In this document: one piece after another, positions 1-5,635 of the stretch
How positions within the stretch are numbered: position 1 is the first letter of the stretch
Layout: the number at the start of each line of letters is the position of its first letter
NCBI GenBank assembly: GCA_013375355.1
Contig: JABXJV010000273.1
Span: 1 to 5,915, forward strand
Direction: 5' to 3'
DNA length: 5,915 bases
From: Candidatus Helarchaeota archaeon
Lineage (GTDB): Archaea > Asgardarchaeota > Lokiarchaeia > Helarchaeales > JABXJV01
The notes under the pieces: model-generated
What the model was told of the DNA's origin: nothing
The model's database searches: none
The model's input: the letters and a program-made list of their open reading frames with translations, nothing else
Program-made: the position numbers and the translations under genes

Positions 1-215
1 AACAAGGTGAACGTTCAACTCATTTTGCACTAGAAACTGAAAAAGTTGATGAAAAAATGTATAATGCAGCACTTGAAGCCGTTAAAGCAGGAAAAGATGT
101 TGATAAAGTCAATTATTATATTTGTCCGGTTTGTGGTTATATATTTGAAGGAGACGACTTACCAGATAGTTGTCCGATTTGTAAAGCAAAAAAAGAATCA
201 TTTACGAAATTTTAA
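1..215 (+). CDS. Rubrerythrin, C-terminal part (5' end outside window)
   Basis: This is the last 70 codons, read from base 3, of a non-haem di-iron peroxidase. Rubrerythrins reduce hydrogen peroxide in the cytoplasm of anaerobes using electrons from NAD(P)H or rubredoxin. The visible part is the last helix of the four-helix bundle (residues 1-30 of the fragment, ending EAVKAGKD, typical of the family). A rubredoxin-like domain follows, with metal knuckles CPVCG (C41, C44) and CPIC (C57, C60), and a normal short C-terminus ending ESFTKF. The second ExxH iron-ligand motif of the family aligns with E13-K-V-D16, so the usual His appears to be Asp. The stop codon TAA lies inside the ribosome binding site of the next gene, so the two are probably co-transcribed. 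Family assignment is secure. The ferritin-like N-terminal half, with the other ligands, cannot be seen. Confidence 0.9.
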   Translation, partial: QGERSTHFALETEKVDEKMYNAALEAVKAGKDVDKVNYYICPVCGYIFEGDDLPDSCPICKAKKESFTKF

Positions 216-220
216 AGGAG
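214..220 (+). promoter_or_regulatory. Ribosome binding site for the 57-aa rubredoxin-like protein
   Basis: AAAGGAG lies 8 nt before the ATG at 229 and overlaps the TAA stop of rubrerythrin (213-215). It fixes the start of the small gene at 229. The longer open frame reaching back to base 46 is therefore not the gene, because it overlaps rubrerythrin coding sequence in another frame. Confidence 0.85.
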
Positions 221-228
221 TTAAAAAA

Positions 229-402
229 ATGCCTTTTTGGAAATGTGAAAAATGTGGATATATTCATGAAGACCAACTACCACCAAATGAGGGTATTTGT
301 CCAAGTTGTAAAGATACATGTACATTCAAAAATGTAACATGTTATTTACCAGAATGTGGACATGAACCAGGAGGAAAAGAGCACTTAGATCCTAGATTAT
401 AA
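229..402 (+). CDS. Small rubredoxin-like cysteine-rich protein, 57 aa
   Basis: This is a probable small cytoplasmic metal protein (iron or zinc). The first half resembles a rubrerythrin-type rubredoxin domain: WKCEKCGY (C6, C9) and CPSC (C24, C27). The two knuckles are only 14 residues apart, shorter than in classical rubredoxin. The second half is not rubredoxin-like: three more cysteines (C31, C38, C43) and a His/Gly/Pro-rich tail with H45 and H52, ending LDPRL. Seven cysteines in 57 residues suggest a second metal site or a redox role. The start at 229 is supported by a strong ribosome binding site. The gene follows rubrerythrin after 13 nt, so an electron donor or accessory role in peroxide reduction is a reasonable inference. 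I recognise the domain type but cannot name the gene. It could also be a structural zinc ribbon. Confidence 0.85.
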   Translation: MPFWKCEKCGYIHEDQLPPNEGICPSCKDTCTFKNVTCYLPECGHEPGGKEHLDPRL

Positions 403-444
403 TTCTTTTTTTTATAATCTTTATATAGAAATTTTTTCGTTTTA
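403..444 (+). terminator. T-run terminator after the rubrerythrin operon
   Basis: The 42-nt gap between two convergent genes starts with a run of eight T (406-413) directly after the stop codon, followed by another T-rich stretch (432-437). T-runs without a hairpin are the usual archaeal intrinsic terminator. The minus-strand unit arriving from the other side has no comparable T-run in this gap, so its transcripts may continue as antisense into the small rubredoxin-like gene. Confidence 0.6.
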
Positions 445-1290
445 TTATCTATCTGCAAGGATTTTAATTATTTGAGGATGTATATACTCGCAAATACTTA
501 AAGAAGACCCTCCATGAGTGTTAATTAAATAATTACCTTCACAAACCTTTTCCGCCTCAGATTTTACTTTTTTTACTAATTCTAGGAAAAATTCTTTACT
601 TAATCCGCGATCTCCATAATCACCATATGCAGTATCATGTCCTAATAAATGTAAAATTATATTTGGACGGAATTTTTTAATACGATCAATGAATTCTTTA
701 TCAACTTTTTCTAAATATTCCTTATCGGTAGTCGAATAGCCCGAATTAACACAAATTTTTGTCTTTTCATCTTCTATTCGATTAGAACTACAAAAGCAAA
801 CATGAAGGATATTATGATTTCCCATAGTAACATCTCTGGTCCCGTTTCCATGATGCGAGTCTGTATCTAATATTGCAGCTTTGATATCTCCGAATTTTTC
901 TTCAAGATTTACAATTACAGCTCCAGAAACTGATGTATAAGTCCCTCCCCAAGCAGAATCTCTTTCTGCATGATGTCCTGCAGCCACTCCAAAGCATAAA
1001 GCATTTCTAAAATCCCCTTTTATTATCCTTTCTGCTGCTTCTACACATCCACCAATGGTATAACGTGCCCCTTCATAATCCCACCTAGTTTTGAGACGTT
1101 CGAAATATTTCTTTGTGTGAACTCTAAGCAATAAACTTTCAGGAATTAATTTTGGCTCAAGTAATTTGACATTTTCTATCTTCAATTCATTTTCCATTAC
1201 CCCAGGATAGTTTTGGAATTTGTTATTTATTATATCCCAAATTTTTTTGTTAAAAAGATCGTGAAAATAAACAGCTGTGATATTTTGCAC
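445..1290 (-). CDS. Divergent histone-deacetylase-fold hydrolase, 281 aa
   Basis: This belongs to the arginase/deacetylase (HDAC, AcuC, acetylpolyamine amidohydrolase) superfamily of zinc amidohydrolases. Visible family motifs in order: VHTKKYFERL (57-66), like the usual VHxxxYIxxL; the His pair GHH (H106, H107); the zinc motif DTDSHHGNGT (142-151) with D144 and H146 as ligands; and GHDTAYGD (217-224), giving the third ligand D219. Zinc binding therefore looks intact. Three things are odd. The usual PPGHH is AAGHH. The tunnel-forming GFCxxNN segment is replaced by GGTYTSVSG (115-123). The C-terminal GGGGY carrying the transition-state Tyr reads HGGSS (259-263). At 281 aa it is slightly short but complete. 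The start is GTG at 1290, the first possible start after an in-frame stop, and it precedes an expected first beta strand. It is the last gene of a minus-strand unit, 33 nt after the membrane protein gene. The substrate is unknown; a small acetylated or acylated amide is more likely than histone. Confidence 0.85.
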   Translation of the reverse strand: MQNITAVYFHDLFNKKIWDIINNKFQNYPGVMENELKIENVKLLEPKLIPESLLLRVHTKKYFERLKTRWDYEGARYTIGGCVEAAERIIKGDFRNALCFGVAAGHHAERDSAWGGTYTSVSGAVIVNLEEKFGDIKAAILDTDSHHGNGTRDVTMGNHNILHVCFCSSNRIEDEKTKICVNSGYSTTDKEYLEKVDKEFIDRIKKFRPNIILHLLGHDTAYGDYGDRGLSKEFFLELVKKVKSEAEKVCEGNYLINTHGGSSLSICEYIHPQIIKILADR

Positions 1291-1323
1291 TTTCTATTCA
1301 TTCCTATTATTATAATAAGGATT

Positions 1324-1848
1324 TTATTTTTTAAAATAGGAGAAATATCCGCCTAGAAATCCTAATGCTATAATAATTATGATATTTGTGTCGATTATAT
1401 GAAGAATTATATTCGGTTCTGATGGGAAGGGAAGTTGAAATATCAAATTCTCAGCGAATAAGTCAACAATTACTAAAAGTAAAACAACTATAAAGAGTAT
1501 TGTACCAATTAGTCCAATTTTATTCTTTCTTTGAAAGGAAATTACACCACCAAAAAATAATAGAATATTTACAGTAAACAGTAGTGAAATATTAATGATA
1601 TCTAACAGATTATGCCATCTAAAAAATGATATAAGATCTCCTAGTAGATCTAAAAAGTTCATAATGCCATAAATTAACCATCCATCTAATGAACTTCTTA
1701 ACATTCCCTTTAAATTTATGGAAGGAATTGAAAAACCGAAGATTGGACAAATACCTAGAAAAAATAGAAAACTCCCGATTGCAAATAATAGATACCCTCC
1801 AATTTCAAATTTAGGATGTTCTTGTTTTTCTTTTTTTAATTTATCCAC
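1324..1848 (-). CDS. Integral membrane protein, about four helices, 174 aa
   Basis: I do not recognise the family. The protein starts with a short charged stretch (residues 1-14, seven Lys/Glu). Four strongly hydrophobic segments follow at about 17-41, 82-105, 111-131 and 148-170, and it ends in Tyr-Phe-Lys-Lys. Residues 55-77 (rich in Leu, Phe and Asp) could be amphipathic or re-entrant. No catalytic motif or conserved polar cluster stands out. The GTG start at 1848 is supported by AAAGGT 8 nt upstream, which overlaps the stop codon of the preceding lipase gene; only 11 nt separate the two. This arrangement implies translational coupling with the lipase-like protein, so it may be a membrane partner, transporter component or anchoring factor for it. 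That role is inferred from position only. Confidence 0.75.
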   Translation of the reverse strand: MDKLKKEKQEHPKFEIGGYLLFAIGSFLFFLGICPIFGFSIPSINLKGMLRSSLDGWLIYGIMNFLDLLGDLISFFRWHNLLDIINISLLFTVNILLFFGGVISFQRKNKIGLIGTILFIVVLLLVIVDLFAENLIFQLPFPSEPNIILHIIDTNIIIIIALGFLGGYFSYFKK

Positions 1849-1862
1849 GGTAAAGACCTTTA
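1849..1862 (-). promoter_or_regulatory. Overlapping stop codon and ribosome binding site
   Basis: On the minus strand TAAAGGT (1862-1856) holds both the TAA stop of the lipase gene and the Shine-Dalgarno-like AAAGG for the GTG start at 1848, with 8 nt spacing. It decides the start of the membrane protein gene and indicates translational coupling. Confidence 0.65.
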
Positions 1863-2948
1863 AATTTTATCAGTTAACAGATCTACAACAAAATTTTTTC
1901 TTGATGAACTGGGTGTAAGAAGAGACCCATGAGATTCATAATCCCAAACAAAATTTTGAGCACCTTTTAATTTTGCACTGCGTGGAGCCACTAAACCATC
2001 AGTTCCTAAATCCATCCAAAGAAACAATTGTTGTAATAAATTTAAATACAAAATGTTTTTTCCTCGTTCCCAATCATCATATTCAAAAATGGTGAATTCA
2101 GCTTCCATATGTTGGAAATAGGCAATGTAATCAAAAAGTAACCTGCCAGCTATTGTAGTCCAAGTGATATTTGCATCGTATGGAGTTTCATCTCCAGCAA
2201 CTTTTAAAGTCTCAAAAAATGGACTATTTTTTCTGATTTGGATTAGCTGATAATTTAAATCCAAAATATGATGATAGACATGACTAATTAACAGACTTGC
2301 AATGGTATCTTCAATAATGAGAAGGATTCTAAAATAAACTAGCCAATTTAACAAACCTTGAAATGGATGGGAACCTTTCCGAAAGGCAACAGCTAGTGAT
2401 CCCTGGTTTGGTGTTCCCATCGTGATTACATCATCTATATTAATACCACTATTATTTAAATTTTGATAATAATTACAAATTAATCCTCGAACAACAATAC
2501 CACCCATAGAATGACAAAGAAAGTCAACATCGGTGAAATTTGATGAATTTAAATAAATGAAAAGGCCATAACTTATATTTGAAATATCTGTCTCCAAAGT
2601 TATAGGAGTATCATTTCCTATATAATTTTTAGGTTTAGGACTGCTTCCATCCCAATAATAATTTATAGCAACAACCTTATTATAGTAATTTGCATAAATA
2701 TTTGAATCATTCCATCGATCAAATACGCCAGAGCTAGCATCGTGACCATGTACTAAGATTAAAGATTTATTACTTCCTCCATTTTTAGGAGAAATGGGTC
2801 TATGAATGGGGGTTCTTATTGAAGGGACAGCCCAATAGAGAATTTGGTCTAATATTGAATTATTTCTATTTATCGGGGTTATTGTCAAAAATATGCAAGA
2901 TATACAAATAAATGAAATAAAAATCAGTGATTTTTTTGATTTTTTCAT
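1860..2948 (-). CDS. Membrane-anchored or secreted lipase-like alpha/beta hydrolase, 362 aa
   Basis: This looks like a lipase or esterase of the triacylglycerol-lipase/PGAP1-like alpha/beta-hydrolase type. The N-terminus (KKSKK then hydrophobic residues 7-24) is a signal peptide or anchor, so the enzyme domain probably lies outside the cytoplasmic membrane. The fold motifs appear in order: LILVHGHD (63-70), the HG oxyanion loop; FLCHSMGG (143-150) with nucleophile S147; MGTPNQGS (177-184), typical after the elbow; LGTDGLVAPRSA (314-325) with probable acid D317; and ESHGSLLTP (338-346) with probable base H340. All three catalytic residues are present. The nucleophile elbow is C-x-S-x-G rather than G-x-S-x-G (C145). 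A hydrophobic insert at about 196-235 could be a lid over the active site. ATG at 2948 follows a TATA-like box at 2976-2985 closely, so the transcript may be nearly leaderless. It is first gene of a three-gene unit. The substrate is not known; lipid ester is the most likely guess. Confidence 0.85.
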   Translation of the reverse strand: MKKSKKSLIFISFICISCIFLTITPINRNNSILDQILYWAVPSIRTPIHRPISPKNGGSNKSLILVHGHDASSGVFDRWNDSNIYANYYNKVVAINYYWDGSSPKPKNYIGNDTPITLETDISNISYGLFIYLNSSNFTDVDFLCHSMGGIVVRGLICNYYQNLNNSGINIDDVITMGTPNQGSLAVAFRKGSHPFQGLLNWLVYFRILLIIEDTIASLLISHVYHHILDLNYQLIQIRKNSPFFETLKVAGDETPYDANITWTTIAGRLLFDYIAYFQHMEAEFTIFEYDDWERGKNILYLNLLQQLFLWMDLGTDGLVAPRSAKLKGAQNFVWDYESHGSLLTPSSSRKNFVVDLLTDKI

Positions 2949-2982
2949 GTGTTAACTACCATTGGTCTGTTTTCTCTTATAT

Positions 2983-3000
2983 TAATAAAAATTTTTATTA
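2983..3000. repeat. 18-bp perfect palindrome, candidate operator
   Basis: TAATAAAAATTTTTATTA equals its own reverse complement across all 18 positions. It sits between the divergent starts and overlaps the TATA-like region, where a dimeric regulator could control both directions. The composition is purely A and T, so a chance origin in AT-rich DNA is possible. Confidence 0.4.
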
Positions 3001-3033
3001 CTCAATGTGTTACTCTTTTTTCAAATAATAATT

Positions 3034-3038
3034 GAGGT
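3034..3038 (+). promoter_or_regulatory. Ribosome binding site selecting the TTG start at 3046
   Basis: GAGGT lies 7 nt before TTG at 3046. It favours this start over the in-frame GTG at 3007, which would add 13 hydrophobic residues not expected in an acyl-CoA dehydrogenase, and over the TTG at 3040, which is only 1 nt away from the site. Confidence 0.65.
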
Positions 3039-3045
3039 TTTGAAT

Positions 3046-4239
3046 TTGAAACCAAGTGTGTTTTATACTGATGAAGAGCAAAAATTTAGGCAAGAAGTTC
3101 ATGATTTTGTACAAGATAAGATGCCTCCTTTTGTTGATGATATTATCGAAGGAGGAAGGACTCATGATTTTGAACCATTAAGGAAAGCACTTAAGCTTTT
3201 GGGAAGTAAGGGTCTAATTGGTTCTATTCATCCAAAGAAATTTGGTGGTACGGAACGCGGAATGGTAGGAGAAGCAATTGTGGCGGAAGAAGTGGCTAAG
3301 ATAAATGGGGCATTAGAACTTACTCGGTTAGTTACAGCGACCTTATTCGGAATGCCTTTATCTTTCTATGGTTCTGAAGAACAAAAGACAAAATATTTGC
3401 CAAAAATATGTAGCGGCGAATACCTTGGCTGTATTGCAATGACCGAAGATCTAGCAGGTTCAGATTTAGCAGGAATGCAAACTAAAGTTAAGAAGGAAGG
3501 AGACGACTATGTGGTAAATGGACATAAGAAATATATTACTAATGGAGGAGTTGCAGAACTAGTTGCACTATTTGCAGTCTTAGAAGATATTGAAGATAAA
3601 GATCCCAGAAAAAGATTGATTGGACTTCTTATTGATACAAAAAGTACAAAAGGATTTAATATTGTTGAGCAATTTGATTTAGCAGGTATGGAAGGAGCGT
3701 CTAATGTCCGTATGGAATTTGATGAGATGGTAGTTCCAGGAAATATGATATTAGGTACAGAAGGACAAGGTTGGGATATATTAATGTCAGAATTGAACGA
3801 AGAGAGATGTGGAATGGCTGCCGATTGCGTTGGATTTGCCCAAGAGGCATTTAATTTAGCATTAAAATATTCTAACGAGCGAGTTCAATTTGGTAGACCA
3901 ATATCTCGACAGCAAGCAGTTAGTTTCAGAATAGCAGATGCTTACACAAAAATCCAAGCTGCAAGATTATTAACTCTTGAAGCCGCAAGATATATCGATA
4001 AGCATGATCGCGCAGCAACAATTTCGGCTTCGATGGCATTCGCATACGGATCTGAAATGCTGCTTGATGTTTCAGAAGGCATGTTATTAACTTTAGCGGG
4101 TGAGGGAGTCGCGTATAGGGCAAAACAAGCCGCCGTATTTCATAGAATGGGTCCCATCATGTGGGTCGTTGGAGGAACTACAGACGTTCAGAAACATATA
4201 ATTCAAAGAGAACTTTATAGGTCTTTAAAGAAAAAATAA
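3046..4239 (+). CDS. Acyl-CoA dehydrogenase, 397 aa
   Basis: This is an FAD flavoenzyme oxidising an acyl-CoA to the 2,3-enoyl-CoA (beta-oxidation or branched/aromatic acid breakdown), normally passing electrons to electron-transfer flavoprotein. With the TTG start it has the usual length and N-terminus (FYTDEEQKFRQEVHDF). Visible motifs: AMTEDLAGSD (131-140), the FAD/substrate signature; NGHKKYITNG (158-167); RVQFGRPISRQQ (279-290); and GGTTDVQKHIIQREL (376-390). The catalytic Glu of medium/short-chain enzymes (EGT motif) is Gly376 here. E253 in LNEERCGMAA aligns with the catalytic Glu of isovaleryl-CoA and long-chain dehydrogenases and is the likely base. Substrate specificity cannot be read from the sequence. 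It lies divergent from the lipase operon, which would fit fatty acid use. No ETF or other beta-oxidation genes are in the window. The G+C content looks slightly higher than in the minus-strand neighbours. Confidence 0.93.
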   Translation: MKPSVFYTDEEQKFRQEVHDFVQDKMPPFVDDIIEGGRTHDFEPLRKALKLLGSKGLIGSIHPKKFGGTERGMVGEAIVAEEVAKINGALELTRLVTATLFGMPLSFYGSEEQKTKYLPKICSGEYLGCIAMTEDLAGSDLAGMQTKVKKEGDDYVVNGHKKYITNGGVAELVALFAVLEDIEDKDPRKRLIGLLIDTKSTKGFNIVEQFDLAGMEGASNVRMEFDEMVVPGNMILGTEGQGWDILMSELNEERCGMAADCVGFAQEAFNLALKYSNERVQFGRPISRQQAVSFRIADAYTKIQAARLLTLEAARYIDKHDRAATISASMAFAYGSEMLLDVSEGMLLTLAGEGVAYRAKQAAVFHRMGPIMWVVGGTTDVQKHIIQRELYRSLKKK

Positions 4240-4300
4240 TAAAATTTTTCCAATTTTCTTTTTTTAAATTCTTCTTTTATTCACCTAGTTTTTTTACATT
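4240..4300 (+). terminator. T-run terminator after acyl-CoA dehydrogenase
   Basis: Several T-runs follow the stop codon: 4245-4249, 4254-4265 (interrupted by one C) and seven T at 4289-4295. No convincing GC-rich hairpin precedes them. This fits archaeal T-rich termination and suggests the next gene has its own promoter. Confidence 0.6.
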
Positions 4301-4330
4301 AATTCTATTTGTTTTTAGAAAATCACTTTT

Positions 4331-4358
4331 GTATAAAATGAATTATTTCAAATTGAAA
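4331..4358 (+). promoter_or_regulatory. Candidate promoter with inverted repeat for the iron-sulfur protein gene
   Basis: GTATAAAA (4331-4338) is a TATA-like box about 85 nt before the TTG start, predicting transcription from near 4360. Immediately downstream is the inverted repeat TTTCAA-A-TTGAAA (4346-4358), placed between the TATA box and the predicted start, where a bound repressor would block transcription. Both elements are short and AT-rich, so the assignment is tentative. Confidence 0.35.
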
Positions 4359-4421
4359 ATAGTTTATTAATCAATTTTTATTTGAATTAAACAAGGATTT
4401 TAACATATATGGGTTTTAACT

Positions 4422-5564
4422 TTGACGGAAAATAATGATAAATATTATAAGAAGATTGCTGATGCCTTAATGCTGCCTAAAGGAATGAGAAAAGATCTTT
4501 TAAAAATATTAAAATTTTGGTTTACTCCTGAAGAAGCTAAAATTGTATCGGTTTTTGGGACTTCAATGATGGATTCATATCCTATTGAAAAAATAGCTAA
4601 AAAAACGAAAGAACCCGAAGAAAAAGTTAAAAAAACTTTAGATAAACTTGCTAAAAAAGGCCTAATATTCACCTGGTATAATAAAAAATTGAATAAAAAG
4701 ATGTACACAATTCCAATGTTGTTCCCTGGATTATTTGAATGGTATTTTGCAAGCAAATTTAATAGTATGGATGAGTTGAGAGAAGCTGCAAAAGCATTTC
4801 TTCCATTAGAGAGTAATTTTATGAGTATGGCGTCAAATTATCCAATTTCTCGAGTTGCTCCCAGTATTAAACCATTGGAAAAAACAATTGAAATTAATCA
4901 AGGTGTTGAAGTCGGAAAGAGCCAGGTATTAATATTTGAAGATGTTAAGCAGATTCTCCAGAACTCGTGGAAAATAGCCGTCATGCCTTGTCCTTGTAGA
5001 ATATTCCATGGAATCTTAGGAGATGGTTGTGATAAACCAATTGATGTTTGTTTTAATTTAAATTCATCAGCAGACTATGTAATAAAAGAAGGGATAGGGC
5101 GAGAATTAACAGTCGAAGATGGAATTGAAGTATTAAGAATGGCTGAAGAAGCAGGATTAGTACACGTTATAAATAATCAATCAGATAAATTCACGTTTAT
5201 CTGTAATTGCTGTGATGACTGTTGTGGTTTTCTTGGAACGGCGAACAAATATAAATTGATAAATAAAGCTATTGCTAAATCGAATTACTTTCCTAAAATA
5301 GATAATGATAAATGCAAACGATGTAAAAAATGTATAAGTTTATGTCCTGTTAATGCAATTTTTCTCAACTATGGCGAAAAGGAAGATCTTTCCGATTCTT
5401 TTATTACCATCCGAGAAGATTTGTGTATAGGATGCGGAATTTGTGCTACTAACTGCTCATGGGACACTATTACTTTAGAAAAAGTTGGCAATGTTATGGA
5501 TGCAGACTTAGAAGGTAAAATTTGGCAAGCGGGTATGCGAAGTCGTCAAGAAAAATTATTTTAA
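4422..5564 (+). CDS. HTH-like and double [4Fe-4S] ferredoxin-domain protein, 380 aa
   Basis: This is a multidomain iron-sulfur protein of a type found in strict anaerobes and usually annotated only as 4Fe-4S ferredoxin; no defined biochemical function is known to me. Residues 25-105 look like a winged helix-turn-helix: the family-typical FTPEEAK (34-40), then PIEKIAKKTKEPEEKVKKTLDKLAKKGLI (54-82). The middle carries PCPCR (C190, C192), GDGCDKPIDVC (C203, C210), the helix VEDGIEVLRMAEEAGLVH and a cluster CNCCDDCCG (C261, C263, C264, C267, C268). The C-terminus has two [4Fe-4S] motifs, CKRCKKCISLCP (C298, C301, C304, C308) and CIGCGICATNCS (C335, C338, C341, C345); the second lacks the usual Pro. 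The middle cysteines could bind a further cluster or other metal. No membrane segment is seen, so it is probably cytoplasmic. The TTG start is the only usual start codon after the in-frame stop at 4401-4403, with a weak GGGT upstream. It may couple redox state to DNA binding or act in electron transfer; both are inference. Confidence 0.88.
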   Translation: MTENNDKYYKKIADALMLPKGMRKDLLKILKFWFTPEEAKIVSVFGTSMMDSYPIEKIAKKTKEPEEKVKKTLDKLAKKGLIFTWYNKKLNKKMYTIPMLFPGLFEWYFASKFNSMDELREAAKAFLPLESNFMSMASNYPISRVAPSIKPLEKTIEINQGVEVGKSQVLIFEDVKQILQNSWKIAVMPCPCRIFHGILGDGCDKPIDVCFNLNSSADYVIKEGIGRELTVEDGIEVLRMAEEAGLVHVINNQSDKFTFICNCCDDCCGFLGTANKYKLINKAIAKSNYFPKIDNDKCKRCKKCISLCPVNAIFLNYGEKEDLSDSFITIREDLCIGCGICATNCSWDTITLEKVGNVMDADLEGKIWQAGMRSRQEKLF

Positions 5565-5601
5565 AATTTTTTAGATCTTAATCCATTTTTTTTAATTTTT
5601 T
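5565..5601 (+). terminator. T-run terminator after the iron-sulfur protein gene
   Basis: T-runs at 5567-5572, 5586-5593 (eight T) and 5596-5601 follow directly after the stop codon, as expected for archaeal intrinsic termination. The tract merges into the repeat region that follows. Confidence 0.6.
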
Positions 5602-5635
5602 ATAGTTTGTATTTTGATATTTTTTTTAATCTAAT

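Larger units (their letters stand above)
2949..3045. promoter_or_regulatory. Divergent promoter region of lipase operon and acyl-CoA dehydrogenase
   Basis: This is the spacer between two divergently transcribed genes. TTATATTAA (2977-2985) can serve as an archaeal TATA box on either strand. On the minus strand it lies about 28 nt from the lipase ATG, predicting a very short leader. On the plus strand it would start the transcript near 3010, giving a leader of about 35 nt with its own ribosome binding site. An 18-bp palindrome overlaps the end of this box. Promoter positions are inferred from spacing rules only. Confidence 0.5.

Noticed and set aside
46..228. N-terminal extension of the small rubredoxin-like protein back to an ATG at base 46
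   Set aside because: It overlaps the rubrerythrin coding frame, which has clear family motifs, and a strong ribosome binding site supports ATG 229.
1718..1918. 66-codon plus-strand open frame
   Set aside because: It lies antisense to the membrane protein start and lipase end, and shows no domain or ribosome binding site.
2880..2946. Lipobox in the lipase signal region (residues 15-18, C-I-S-C)
   Set aside because: The position before it is Cys rather than Leu/Val/Ile and the hydrophobic stretch continues beyond it, so a lipoprotein call is not supported.
3007..3045. Hydrophobic N-terminal extension of the acyl-CoA dehydrogenase from GTG 3007
   Set aside because: The family begins near FYTDEEQ, the enzyme needs no membrane anchor, and GAGGT is correctly placed for TTG 3046.
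3926..4123. 65-codon minus-strand open frame
   Set aside because: It is antisense inside the conserved C-terminal domain of the acyl-CoA dehydrogenase and has no recognisable features.
4445..4756. 103-codon minus-strand open frame
   Set aside because: It is antisense to the HTH-like N-terminal part of the iron-sulfur protein; its hydrophobic look comes from the complement of Lys-rich codons.
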